Positions 9,357-17,995 of a stretch of DNA of 64,000 nt are shown piece after piece. Made by a program: the position numbers and the translations under genes. Below the pieces are notes generated by a model. It did no database searches. It was given only the letters and a program-made list of their open reading frames with translations, and was not told the origin of the DNA. Positions within the stretch are counted from its first letter, which is position 1, and the number at the start of each line of letters is the position of its first letter. Source of the stretch: Herminiimonas sp. (GTDB taxonomy: Bacteria > Pseudomonadota > Gammaproteobacteria > Burkholderiales > Burkholderiaceae); assembly GCF_030655415.1 (NCBI RefSeq), contig NZ_JAURVN010000014.1, forward strand, positions 779,892-843,891. Direction: 5' to 3'.

Positions 9357-10249
9357 CGAACAATCCGGTTGCGCATTATCGGATTGTGCACCAGACGCGC
9401 TACACTTATCAAAGTATGGTGACCTTGTCGCAGCAATACCTGCACATGTCGCCGCGCTCTTTTTGTTATCAGGATGTGTTGTCGCATGATGTGCAGATAG
9501 GCCCAGAGCCGGCTGAGTCTTCTGACAGCGCTGATTATTTTGGCAACAGCACTCGATACATCACGATTACAGCGCCGCATCAAGAGTTGCTGGTGCATGC
9601 GGAATTTACCGTCGCAGTGCGAGCGCGGCAGACTGTTGACGCCATCAGCGCTACCTTGCCGTGGGAAACCGTGCGCGATGAGCTGCGCCAGTTCCAAGGC
9701 GGCGACGCGCTGGAGCCACTGCACTTTCTTTACGCGTCGCCGCATGTGATCTGCAGCAAGGATCTGGCGCAATACGCGCTAATCAGCTTCACACCAGGTC
9801 GACCACACCTGGATGCAGCGCTCGATTTAACCAAGCGCATTTACGATGATTTCGAATTCGATGGCGAAGCCACCGACATTTCCACGCCGCTGGCACAAGT
9901 ACTCACAGATCGACGCGGCGTGTGTCAGGATTTTGCGCAACTAATGATCGGTTGCCTGCGTAGTATTGGTTTGCCGGCACGTTATGTCAGCGGCTACATC
10001 CTGACGCATCCGCCCGCAGGTCAGCCGCGCTTGATAGGCGCCGATGCATCGCATGCCTGGGCTTCTGTGTTCTGTCCCGAATTCGGCTGGGTTGATTTCG
10101 ACCCCACCAACGGCTGCCTGGTACAACACGAACACATCACCTTGGGCTGGGGTCGCGACTTCAGCGACGTTACGCCTATGCGCGGTATCGTACTCGGCGG
10201 CGGCAAGCATGGACTGCAAGTCAACGTGACGGTCAGTGTTAATGAATAA
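9353..10249 (+). CDS. Transglutaminase-like protein
   Basis: 298 residues from ATG 9353; an in-frame ATG at 9341 would add four residues. Both starts overlap the preceding gene's end, so translation is probably coupled. The N-terminal ~150 residues are the bacterial transglutaminase N-terminal beta domain ('YRIVHQTRYTYQSMV'), followed by the core with triad Cys191 ('GVCQDFAQL'), His234 ('ASHAWASVF') and Asp250 ('DFDPTNG'). Such proteins act as cysteine proteases or as amide-forming enzymes. It is the second transglutaminase of the operon and lacks the DUF2126 extension. No secretion signal, so likely cytoplasmic like its partners. The family is certain; substrate unknown. Confidence 0.9.
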   Translation: MTNNPVAHYRIVHQTRYTYQSMVTLSQQYLHMSPRSFCYQDVLSHDVQIGPEPAESSDSADYFGNSTRYITITAPHQELLVHAEFTVAVRARQTVDAISATLPWETVRDELRQFQGGDALEPLHFLYASPHVICSKDLAQYALISFTPGRPHLDAALDLTKRIYDDFEFDGEATDISTPLAQVLTDRRGVCQDFAQLMIGCLRSIGLPARYVSGYILTHPPAGQPRLIGADASHAWASVFCPEFGWVDFDPTNGCLVQHEHITLGWGRDFSDVTPMRGIVLGGGKHGLQVNVTVSVNE

Positions 10250-10341
10250 AACACGCTAGAACATTCGATTCACGGAACGATCTCGATTCCAGATGATCAA
10301 TCTTTTCATCTCTGTAACTCACCCGAACAAGACAGGACAGA

Positions 10342-11412
10342 ATGAAAACATTTCACTGCGATCAATGCGGTCAGCAAGTATTTTTTGAAAATGTGCGCTG
10401 CGAAAACTGTGGCGGCATGCTTGGCTTTCTACCAGATCAGCGAGCGATCGGCACCTTCGAATCTGAGGATGAAGGTTTATGGCGTAGCCTGAATCCAAAA
10501 AATGCCGGCCTACATTACAAACAGTGTACAAATTACGTGCAACAAAATGCATGCAACTGGATGTTGCCTGCCGATGCAGAAAATGATTTGTGCGACTCCT
10601 GCCAATTGACGCGCACCATCCCCGATTTATCTAACGAAAAAAATCTGCTTTACTGGAAGCGACTGGAAGCTGCGAAACGCCGCTTGCTGTTTTCGCTGTG
10701 GGAATTGCACTTGCAACCGACGCCTAAAGTGGTCGATGAAGATACCGGCATGGCTTTCGAATTTCTGGAAGATACGCCGGAGAAAAGAGTCATGACTGGT
10801 CATGACAATGGGCTGATTGTCATCAATATTGCAGAAGCCGATCCTGCCCGACGCGAGAAGGCGCGCGAAAATATGAACGAGCAATATCGCACCCTGCTCG
10901 GTCACTTCCGCCATGAAAGTGGACATTATTATTTCGACCGACTGATCGTCGATTCAAAATGGCTGACACCGTTCAGAGAATTATTCGGCGACGAACAGCA
11001 GGATTACAGCGAAGCTCTCGAAAACCATTACAAAAATGGTCCACCTGCGGACTGGGATCAACGCTTTGTCAGCAGCTATGCGAGCTCGCATCCGTGGGAA
11101 GATTGGGCTGAAACCTGGGCGCATTATCTGCACATGATAGACACGCTGCAAACTGCCTATTCCTGCGGCATGACACTAGAGCCGCGTAAAGCGCGCGAAC
11201 CAACTCTTGCCATCGAAAAGCAACCGCTAAAAACCGGATCATTCAGCGAATTGGCGGACAACTGGTTTGCATTGACCTATGTGCTGAACAGTCTGAATCG
11301 CAGCATCGGCATGCCGGATGCCTATCCGTTTGCGCTATCGAACGAAGTGATGCAGAAACTGCAGTTCATCCATGAGGTAGCACTTGCGCAAAAAACCGCA
11401 GCCAAAGCCTAG
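10342..11412 (+). CDS. Zinc-ribbon, zinc-binding metallopeptidase-like protein
   Basis: 356 residues. The N-terminus is a zinc ribbon with CxxC pairs at residues 6/9 (CDQC) and 20/23 (CENC), followed by a second cysteine group around 'YKQC...CNWM...CDSC'. The central part has the metallopeptidase motif HESGH at residues 191-195, and downstream 'PWEDWAETWAHYLHM', which supplies further acidic and histidine ligand candidates. This matches the family annotated as putative zinc-binding peptidase with an N-terminal zinc ribbon. It lies 92 bases after the second transglutaminase on the same strand. In many bacteria it neighbours the same ATP-grasp/transglutaminase set, suggesting it cleaves or trims the product of that system, which is inference. 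Confidence 0.85.
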   Translation: MKTFHCDQCGQQVFFENVRCENCGGMLGFLPDQRAIGTFESEDEGLWRSLNPKNAGLHYKQCTNYVQQNACNWMLPADAENDLCDSCQLTRTIPDLSNEKNLLYWKRLEAAKRRLLFSLWELHLQPTPKVVDEDTGMAFEFLEDTPEKRVMTGHDNGLIVINIAEADPARREKARENMNEQYRTLLGHFRHESGHYYFDRLIVDSKWLTPFRELFGDEQQDYSEALENHYKNGPPADWDQRFVSSYASSHPWEDWAETWAHYLHMIDTLQTAYSCGMTLEPRKAREPTLAIEKQPLKTGSFSELADNWFALTYVLNSLNRSIGMPDAYPFALSNEVMQKLQFIHEVALAQKTAAKA

Positions 11413-11519
11413 CCCGGTGCAACACAAAAGCTGTGTTATTGGAACGTATTATGTAAGAACACGATCAAGAAATTGATCGTGGATGATGCAGATCGCAGCA
11501 CATATCTGATCAAGGAATT

Positions 11520-11594
11520 TGGTGGGAAGTACAAGTTTCGAACTTGTGACCTATCGCGTGTGAGGCGATCGCTCTACCCCTGAGCTAACCTCCC
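11520..11594 (-). tRNA. tRNA-Val (anticodon CAC)
   Basis: Reading the minus strand from 11594, a full cloverleaf can be drawn: a 7-bp acceptor stem (GGGAGGT with ACTTCCC, one G-U pair), D arm GCTC/GAGC, anticodon stem ATCGC/GCGAT with loop CTCACAC (anticodon CAC, reads GUG), a variable loop, T arm ACAAG/CTTGT with TTCGAAA, discriminator A and an encoded CCA (11520-11522). It sits downstream of the opposite-strand peptidase gene and next to dnaQ; in E. coli a tRNA gene also follows dnaQ. Confidence 0.95.
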
Positions 11595-11632
11595 GAGTTT
11601 GGTGAAATTATCTCATAAAAGGCTCGCGCCTA

Positions 11633-12340
11633 TCAATTGGGAGTCGCGGCACGCCACAAGCATTGTCCGCGCACTTCCTTGTCCAGACTTTTCATGACCA
11701 GTTCATGTTCGGCCAGCTCATCCTCGCTTGCCTTCTGCAACAAAACATCAGCGATTGCAACCACTTCCAGCATCACGCCATCGCTATCAACATCTTGCCC
11801 GCCTAGATCCATAGACAAGCTGTTCTGACCGCGCGTCATCGCCAGATAAACTTCTGCCAGCAATTCAGCATCCAGCAACGCGCCATGCAATGCACGGTGC
11901 GCGTTCGATATGCCATAACGATCGCACAATGCATCCAGCGAATTACGCTTACCTGGATGCATTTCTTTTGCCTGCACCAGCGTATCAATCACCAGGCCTA
12001 CATGCTCTCTGAAGAGTGGACTATCGACGCGTTTCAGTTCAGCATCAAGAAAGCCGACGTCGAACGGTGCGTTATGAATAATCACGTCGGCGCCGCTGAT
12101 GTAGTCGCGGAATTCATTTGCAATTTCTGCAAACTTTGGTTTGTCGCTGAGGAATTCAGTCGTCAATCCGTGGACTGCCAACGCGCCTTCTTCAGAATCA
12201 CGTTCAGGATTGATGTAGTGATGAAAGTTGTTGCCCGTCAAACGACGGTCTATTAATTCAACGCAACCGATTTCAATAATGCGATCGCCGGAGCGTGGAT
12301 TCAGTCCAGTGGTTTCTGTATCGAGAACAATTTGGCGCAT
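11633..12340 (-). CDS. dnaQ: DNA polymerase III epsilon subunit (3'-5' proofreading exonuclease)
   Basis: 235 residues. The ExoI motif DTETTGLNP is at residues 7-15 and carries the first metal ligands. ExoII lies in 'HNAPFDVGFLDAEL' and ExoIII-epsilon in 'HRALHGALLDAELL', the DnaQ-type HxAxxD arrangement. The C-terminal ~50 residues contain the segment that binds the alpha polymerase subunit. Epsilon removes misincorporated nucleotides within the replicative core. The gene lies after rnhA on the same strand (142-base gap), as in E. coli, although there the two are divergent. Start ATG at 12340 gives the canonical N-terminus MRQIVLDTETTG. Confidence 0.97.
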   Translation of the reverse strand: MRQIVLDTETTGLNPRSGDRIIEIGCVELIDRRLTGNNFHHYINPERDSEEGALAVHGLTTEFLSDKPKFAEIANEFRDYISGADVIIHNAPFDVGFLDAELKRVDSPLFREHVGLVIDTLVQAKEMHPGKRNSLDALCDRYGISNAHRALHGALLDAELLAEVYLAMTRGQNSLSMDLGGQDVDSDGVMLEVVAIADVLLQKASEDELAEHELVMKSLDKEVRGQCLWRAATPN

Positions 12341-12482
12341 GACTTAAATCTTCAAAAATTGATGGTTATTTTCGCCCCTACACATCGCGAAAAAATTAAC
12401 TGCATTGGCGAACAAACGTCCGTGCATAAGCTGGGATTTATCTGACGGAAAATCGAATGCCGCGCAGCGTTTGAGGTGTACT

Positions 12483-12920
12483 TCAGGCTGAGCTGGTTTC
12501 TACACCGCGATTTGCCAGCGCGTCTGCACGCTCATTGCCGACGTGACCGTTATGACCGCGCACCCAACGCCATTCGATTTTATGTCGGGCTTGCGCGGCA
12601 TCCAGCGCTTGCCATAAATCGACGTTCTTGACCGGCGCCTTCGCTGCAGTTTTCCAGCCGCGCGCTTTCCAGCCATGTATCCATTCGCTGATACCTTTTT
12701 GTACGTATTGGCTATCTGTATGTACGACAACTTCGCATGGTCGCGTCAATGCATTCAACGCTTCGATTACTGCTTTCAATTCCATACGGTTATTCGTGGT
12801 GCCTGGTTCACCGCCGAACAATTCTTTCTCGCGTTCACCCATCACCAGCAATGCGCCCCAACCGCCGCGACCGGGATTACCCTTGCATGCGCCGTCGGTA
12901 AAAATGTCTATCTTTTCCAT
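12483..12920 (-). CDS. rnhA: Ribonuclease HI
   Basis: 145 residues from the ATG at 12920, giving [17 protein letters not shown]; an upstream in-frame ATG at 12941 adds seven charged residues not typical of the family. The catalytic acidic residues are visible: Asp in '[15 protein letters not shown]', Glu in '[11 protein letters not shown]', Asp in 'VHTDSQYV' and the late Asp in 'NERADALAN', with the conserved His in 'WVRGHNGH'. It cleaves the RNA strand of RNA-DNA hybrids, removing R-loops and primers. It lies 41 bases after the methyltransferase gene, on the same strand and upstream of dnaQ. Confidence 0.97.
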   Translation of the reverse strand: MEKIDIFTDGACKGNPGRGGWGALLVMGEREKELFGGEPGTTNNRMELKAVIEALNALTRPCEVVVHTDSQYVQKGISEWIHGWKARGWKTAAKAPVKNVDLWQALDAAQARHKIEWRWVRGHNGHVGNERADALANRGVETSSA

Positions 12921-12961
12921 ACGTTCTTCGTGTTTTTCCACTTTGCTGTTCTTCTTTTAAT

Positions 12962-13738
12962 CTATCGATGAATCTTGTTCGTTGCCGGCACGCCTTGTGG
13001 TGCCGCAGCTTTTTGCGTCTTCCATGCAGGGCCGATCAGACGCATCCCTTTGACGCGCTTGATCGCTTGCACTACGTACACTGCGCCCAGATAAGGCCAC
13101 CATTGTTCGCCGGCTTTTTCCATGAAGGAAAACCGCTGCAACCATTTTTCAGTTTCGCAAGGTGGCGCATAACAACCTAGATGGCCGCCACTGACTTCCA
13201 TATTCAATAATTCCAACCAATCCTTCAGACGCGACAAGCTGATGAACTCGCCCTCTTGCGGCAAGAAATAGCTTTCACTCAAACGTCCCGCGACTTGCCG
13301 CGCGCCCCACAAACTGAATGGGTTAAAACCGGAGATGATGACCTGACCTTCCGGTATCAGCACGCGCTCCACTTCGCGCAAAACCTGATGCGGCTCTTTT
13401 GCAAATTCCAGCACATGCGGCAACACAATCAAGTCGATGCTATTCGAAGCAAATGGCAATTCCTCAAAATCCTGCACCACCACCAACGGTTTGGCGACAT
13501 TATCGTAACCAGTCGCGGGAATCAACGTATCAGTCAGCCATTGATGCGGCATCCGGTTCGCACGCAAAGCTTGAATCTGCGGCAAACCTATCTGCGTCGC
13601 GTTAAAGCCAAAAATATCGACAGTCAATTCATCAAGACGCGCGTGCTCCCAATCGCGCACATAATTGCCGGCCGGCGTCTCTAGCCAGGAGCCGAGAGAT
13701 ATAATGGATTTTTCAGACGAAAATGTTTCCATGCGCAT
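12962..13738 (-). CDS. Class I SAM-dependent methyltransferase (YafS-like position)
   Basis: About 258 residues. The middle carries a methyltransferase-11-type fold: '[40 protein letters not shown]' elements (split here only as landmarks) with the acidic motif II '[12 protein letters not shown]' and '[15 protein letters not shown]' after it. The glycine-rich motif I is degenerate. It sits between gloB (divergent) and rnhA, the same position as yafS in E. coli. The substrate is unknown. The start is uncertain: ATGs at 13738 and 13732 both fall on top of the gloB start, while an upstream TTG at 13774 lies inside gloB. Thus its promoter must lie within the gloB coding region. Confidence 0.85.
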   Translation of the reverse strand: MRMETFSSEKSIISLGSWLETPAGNYVRDWEHARLDELTVDIFGFNATQIGLPQIQALRANRMPHQWLTDTLIPATGYDNVAKPLVVVQDFEELPFASNSIDLIVLPHVLEFAKEPHQVLREVERVLIPEGQVIISGFNPFSLWGARQVAGRLSESYFLPQEGEFISLSRLKDWLELLNMEVSGGHLGCYAPPCETEKWLQRFSFMEKAGEQWWPYLGAVYVVQAIKRVKGMRLIGPAWKTQKAAAPQGVPATNKIHR

Positions 13739-14510
13739 GTTGAATGTTTTAACCGTTCCCGCTTTTAACGACAATTATCTATGGATTATCCACGATGGCG
13801 TGCACGCTGCCGTAGTTGATCCGGGCGATGCTGCGCCGATTCTGGATGCGTTGAAAGAACACAAGCTGTCCTTAGTCGCTATTCTACTGACACATCACCA
13901 CAGTGACCATGTCGGCGGTGTCGCAAAACTCTTGCAACATTACAAAGTCCCGGTATTTGCGCCACGCAATGATCCGATTGCCAACGTGACGCAGCCCTTG
14001 GATGAAGGTGACATTGTCACCATTCCCGAACTCGATTTGAAATTATCTGTGCTCGAAGTGCCCGGCCATACGCTAGGCCATATTGCCTATGTGGCAGCCG
14101 AGCAAGGCTGGCTGTTTTGTGGCGACACTCTGTTTGCCGGCGGTTGCGGGCGTTTGTTTGAAGGCACGCCCAAGCAAATGCTGTCGTCGCTGGAAAAACT
14201 GGCAGCGTTGCCGGATGACACCAAAGTCTATTGTGCGCATGAATACACAATATCCAACCTACGCTTTGCCTTGGCTGCAGAGCCTGGCAACGCGGCGTTG
14301 GCTGCCCGCTTTGAGGCTGAACAGGCGAAACGCGCTAAAGATATCCCGACGGTCCCATCCAATATCGGACTGGAAAAATCGACGAATCCCTTTTTGCGCG
14401 CCCGCGTACCAGCGATTGCGCAGCAATTGATAGACGAAGGCCGAGTGGAAAATAACGATCCGGTCGCCGTATTCGCCGCGCTGCGCGAATGGAAAAACAA
14501 CTTCCGCTGA
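13737..14510 (+). CDS. gloB: Hydroxyacylglutathione hydrolase (glyoxalase II)
   Basis: 257 residues from ATG 13737 ([18 protein letters not shown]). The metallo-beta-lactamase zinc motif is '[10 protein letters not shown]', with further ligands in '[11 protein letters not shown]' and '[17 protein letters not shown]' and the late 'CAHEYT'; the C-terminal 'NPFLRAR' is the glutathione-binding hallmark of GloB. It hydrolyses S-lactoylglutathione to lactate and glutathione in methylglyoxal detoxification. An upstream in-frame ATG at 13704 has a purine-rich AGGAG at 13687-13691 and would add eleven residues while overlapping the divergent methyltransferase; ATG 13737 lacks a clear site. The order mltD, gloB, methyltransferase, rnhA, dnaQ is shared with E. 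coli. Confidence 0.95.
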   Translation: MLNVLTVPAFNDNYLWIIHDGVHAAVVDPGDAAPILDALKEHKLSLVAILLTHHHSDHVGGVAKLLQHYKVPVFAPRNDPIANVTQPLDEGDIVTIPELDLKLSVLEVPGHTLGHIAYVAAEQGWLFCGDTLFAGGCGRLFEGTPKQMLSSLEKLAALPDDTKVYCAHEYTISNLRFALAAEPGNAALAARFEAEQAKRAKDIPTVPSNIGLEKSTNPFLRARVPAIAQQLIDEGRVENNDPVAVFAALREWKNNFR

Positions 14511-14690
14511 GATTTTTTCTTGTAATTTAGCGGATTAATGTTAATTTATTAACAGCTAGCGATAGTCAAAAATCAACTTTAATCACTAGCAGTTGTGTAA
14601 ATTGTCTTGACGAGCAAAATGCGCATTACTTACACTCGACAATTATTCTTTTCAACCGGCTGATCATGGGTCGGTATTTTGTGAGACCCC

Positions 14691-16295
14691 ATGCCTAGAT
14701 CCGATTTAAAAGTATCTGTTAAAGTTATTTCCGCTGCCGTTTTCCTACTCGGCACCGTCACCGCCTCCCACGCCGCCAGCGATTTGTCGCTACCCTACTC
14801 CTACAGTAGCTGGGCACAAGATGCAGCGCTGCAAGACAACCCCAACCTCGCCAATGATCCGCTTAGCGAATTCGTCGTCGCCAGCGATGTCGATGTATGG
14901 GCGCGCATACGCAAGGGTTTTGCGATTCCGGATCTGGTAGACAACCAACTCGTCATCAACCAGACGCTTTGGTACAGCTCGCGTCCTGACTACATAGGTC
15001 GCACCACCAAACGTGCATCGCTGTATCTGTATCACGTGGTCGAGGAGTTGGAAAAACGCGGCATGCCGACCGAACTGGCTTTGTTACCGTTCATCGAATC
15101 GGCTTTCAATCCGCAAGCGTATTCGACTGCGAAAGCAGCCGGCATGTGGCAATTCATTCCATCCACAGGTCGCGACTTCAATCTGAAGCAAAACATGTTC
15201 AAGGATGAACGTCGCAGCGTGCTGGCATCGACCGATGCAGCGCTGACTTATCTGCAACGTTTGTATGGCATGTTCGGCGACTGGCAGCTTGCATTAGCCG
15301 CGTATAACTGGGGCGAAGGTTCAGTGCAGCGCGCGATCAAGAAAGCCGAAGCGGCTGGCGTAGGTACCGATTTCAACAGCCTGTCGGTTTACATGCCGGC
15401 AGAAACCAAGAACTACGTTCCAAAGTTGCAAGCGGTCAAAAACATCATCGCAGCGCCTGACTCTTATGGCATCACGCTGGTCAAGGTCGATAATCAACCT
15501 TACTTTGTCAGCGTTGCAAAAACCCGCGATATCGACGTCAAGCTCGCGGCACAGTTTGCAGAAATGCCTATGGACGAATTCAAGGCATTGAATCCGCAAT
15601 TCAATCGCCCTGTCATTACCGGCAGTAGCAACACACAAATTCTTCTGCCGCAAAGCAACGCAGAAAAATTCAAAACGAATCTGGGCAAGTGGGGACATGC
15701 ATTGTCGTCATGGACTGCGCACAAAGTCACTAACGCGCGCGAAAAAATTGAAGTCATTGCCGCAAGATTCCACACCACGCCGCAAGTTATTCGTGAGGTC
15801 AACAATATTCCACCGAAGATGGTGTTGAAAGCTGGCTCAACGATTTTGGTGCCGCGTACTGACGAGTCTTCGCAAAAGGATATTACACAAGACGTTGCTG
15901 ATAACGCGACGATGGCGATGGCGCCCGATGTGCCGGATTCGAAAAAAATCCATGTCACCGTCAAGAAGAGCGACACGATCAACACCATCGCAAACCGCTA
16001 CAAAGTCACGACTGCTCAGATCAAGAACTGGAACGATTTGCGTGGCGACAAACTGGCGAGTGGCCAGAAGCTAGAACTGCACGTACCTTTCCGTGCTGCC
16101 AGTACTACACGTACGGCCAGCAAATCGAAGGCCAAATCCGAGTCCAGCAAAACCGTCACTCGACAAGCAAGCCGCAATACCAAATCGACTAAAACGGCCG
16201 CAGCGAAATCCAGTAATAGCCGCTCTGCTTCGAGCAACAACCGCTCCAGCAAAGTCATCGTCTCCGCCCAATCTACTCGCGTCGCGATCAAGTAA
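14691..16295 (+). CDS. mltD: Membrane-bound lytic murein transglycosylase D with LysM domains
   Basis: 534 residues. The N-terminal signal sequence has hydrophobic core AAVFLLGTVTASHAAS, without an evident lipobox cysteine. The SLT domain (about 110-270) has the catalytic Glu136 in 'FIESAFNPQAYS', then 'AAGMWQFIPSTGRDF' and 'LALAAYNWGEG'. Two LysM domains follow, at about 345-390 and 412-460 ('VKKSDTINTIANRYKVTTAQIKNWN' region). The last ~60 residues are low-complexity Ser/Lys/Thr/Ala, a basic tail. MltD cleaves peptidoglycan glycan strands with formation of 1,6-anhydro-MurNAc. It is 180 bases downstream of gloB and ends just before a strong terminator. Confidence 0.95.
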   Translation: MPRSDLKVSVKVISAAVFLLGTVTASHAASDLSLPYSYSSWAQDAALQDNPNLANDPLSEFVVASDVDVWARIRKGFAIPDLVDNQLVINQTLWYSSRPDYIGRTTKRASLYLYHVVEELEKRGMPTELALLPFIESAFNPQAYSTAKAAGMWQFIPSTGRDFNLKQNMFKDERRSVLASTDAALTYLQRLYGMFGDWQLALAAYNWGEGSVQRAIKKAEAAGVGTDFNSLSVYMPAETKNYVPKLQAVKNIIAAPDSYGITLVKVDNQPYFVSVAKTRDIDVKLAAQFAEMPMDEFKALNPQFNRPVITGSSNTQILLPQSNAEKFKTNLGKWGHALSSWTAHKVTNAREKIEVIAARFHTTPQVIREVNNIPPKMVLKAGSTILVPRTDESSQKDITQDVADNATMAMAPDVPDSKKIHVTVKKSDTINTIANRYKVTTAQIKNWNDLRGDKLASGQKLELHVPFRAASTTRTASKSKAKSESSKTVTRQASRNTKSTKTAAAKSSNSRSASSNNRSSKVIVSAQSTRVAIK

Positions 16296-16308
16296 TAAAC
16301 CATCAAAT

Positions 16309-16345
16309 AAAAAAAGCCCGACTCTGATTGAGTCGGGCTTTTTTT
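16309..16345. terminator. Bidirectional rho-independent terminator between mltD and yejF
   Basis: Perfect 9-bp stem GCCCGACTC/GAGTCGGGC with loop TGATT, flanked by seven A on the left and seven T on the right, so it can serve both convergent genes. Confidence 0.93.
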
Positions 16346-16396
16346 CAATGAGCGTGTTTAAAACATCCACTCGTTTTCACTGTGGATTTTTCTGCA

Positions 16397-17995
16397 TCAA
16401 GCCTTTACTGCGCCGTCTTTAGTATCGGCATACACCGCAGCTGCCAGCAATCGTTGAGTGTAAGCCTGTGACGGTTGCGACAGCAAGACATCGGTCGCAC
16501 CACTCTCCACCACCTTGCCGTCTTTCATCACCAGCACACGATGCGCCATCGCACGGATCACCGCCAGATCATGACTGATGAAAATATACGCCATGCCATA
16601 TTTTTTCTGCAGTTCGGCCAATAGCAACAAGACTTGCTGCTGTACCGATACATCCAGTGATGAAGTCGGCTCATCCAGCAAGATCAAATCCGGCTTCAAT
16701 ACCAGCACGCGCGCAATCGCGATACGTTGACGTTGGCCGCCAGAGAACTCATGCGGATAACGCGACATAATGTCTGCCGGCAAACCGACTTCCAGCAAAC
16801 CGTCGGCGACCGCTCTGCTTATCCCATCCCCGCTCAATTGCGGCTGATGCAGTGCCAAACCCTCACCGACAATTTGTTCTATCGTGCGACGCGGCGACAG
16901 AGACGCAAACGGATCTTGAAACACCACTTGCATGCGCGCGCGCAAAGGACGTAAGGCATCGCTACGCATCGTGTTAATAGCTTTGCCATCGAAGGCAATA
17001 GTGCCTGTTACTTTGGCGCTGGACAGCCGCAACAAGGCCAATCCCAGCGTTGATTTTCCAGAGCCAGATTCACCGACTATGCCCAGGGTTTCGCCAGCAC
17101 GTACTTCAAGGCTGACATCATCAACCGCGACAAAATTCGTCTTCTTGAACCAGCCTTGCTTGATATCGAAGGTACAGCGCAGATGCTCGGCGTTCATCAA
17201 TGGAGTAGAAGTCGAGTCCACCGTATTCACCAGTTTATGCGGCTGGCTCGCCAACAATTTGCGGGTATAAGCTTCGCGCGGTGCGGCGAATAATTCCTGC
17301 GTAGTGGCGACTTCAACTAGCCGCCCTTTTTCCATCACGCCAACGCGATCCGCAAAATGTCGTACCAGATTCAAGTCGTGCGTGATCATCAGCACCGCCA
17401 TGTTTTCTTCACGCTGCAACTGATTCAACAATTCCACGATTTGCACTTGTATCGTTACATCAAGTGCGGTCGTTGGTTCATCGGCGATCAGCAATTTAGG
17501 CTTGCAGGCAAGTGCCATCGCAATCATTGCGCGCTGACGCTGGCCGCCGGACAATTGATGTGGATACGACAAAGCACGGCGCTGTGGCTCGGGTATGCCG
17601 GTTTTATCCAGCAACTCGATAGTTCGCAGCGCAGCAGCTTTGGCACTGATACTTTCATGCAGCATCAATACTTCAGCGATCTGATTGCCTATCGTGAACA
17701 GCGGATTAAGCGCTGTCATTGGCTCCTGGAAAATCATCGCAATGTCATTGCCGCGCACCGCGCGCATGGATGCTTCGGTACGCTGCAAAATATCCTGGCC
17801 TTCGAACAGGATTTTCCCGCTGTAATTCACATCCTGATTCAAGCGCAAGATGGATAGAGCCGTGACGGTTTTACCCGAGCCGGATTCACCGACCAGCGCA
17901 AATTTTTCTCCCGCTGCGATGCTGAAGCTGACATCGTTAACGACTTTAGTCGTATCGAAGGCGACCTGCAGATTTTGAATGTCGAGCAAGCTCAT
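16397..17995 (-). CDS. yejF: Oligopeptide/microcin C-type ABC importer, double ATPase
   Basis: 532 residues containing two ABC ATPase domains in tandem. Walker A motifs 'GESGSGKT' (about residue 36) and 'GESGSGKS' (about 310); signature motifs 'LSGGQRQR' and 'FSGGQRQR'; Walker B 'LLIADEPTTAL' and 'LILLDEPTSSL'. Each half ends with the oligopeptide-transporter C-terminal extension. Length and duplicated design match YejF, which powers YejABE import of peptides (in E. coli also microcin C). It is the last gene of the operon; its ATG overlaps the yejE stop by four bases (ATGA). Confidence 0.95.
   Translation of the reverse strand: MSLLDIQNLQVAFDTTKVVNDVSFSIAAGEKFALVGESGSGKTVTALSILRLNQDVNYSGKILFEGQDILQRTEASMRAVRGNDIAMIFQEPMTALNPLFTIGNQIAEVLMLHESISAKAAALRTIELLDKTGIPEPQRRALSYPHQLSGGQRQRAMIAMALACKPKLLIADEPTTALDVTIQVQIVELLNQLQREENMAVLMITHDLNLVRHFADRVGVMEKGRLVEVATTQELFAAPREAYTRKLLASQPHKLVNTVDSTSTPLMNAEHLRCTFDIKQGWFKKTNFVAVDDVSLEVRAGETLGIVGESGSGKSTLGLALLRLSSAKVTGTIAFDGKAINTMRSDALRPLRARMQVVFQDPFASLSPRRTIEQIVGEGLALHQPQLSGDGISRAVADGLLEVGLPADIMSRYPHEFSGGQRQRIAIARVLVLKPDLILLDEPTSSLDVSVQQQVLLLLAELQKKYGMAYIFISHDLAVIRAMAHRVLVMKDGKVVESGATDVLLSQPSQAYTQRLLAAAVYADTKDGAVKA

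Noticed and set aside
11421..11481. Two small hairpins between the zinc peptidase gene and tRNA-Val
   Set aside because: AACACA/TGTGTT and CACGATCAA/TTGATCGTG can pair, but neither has a T tract, so I did not list them as terminators.
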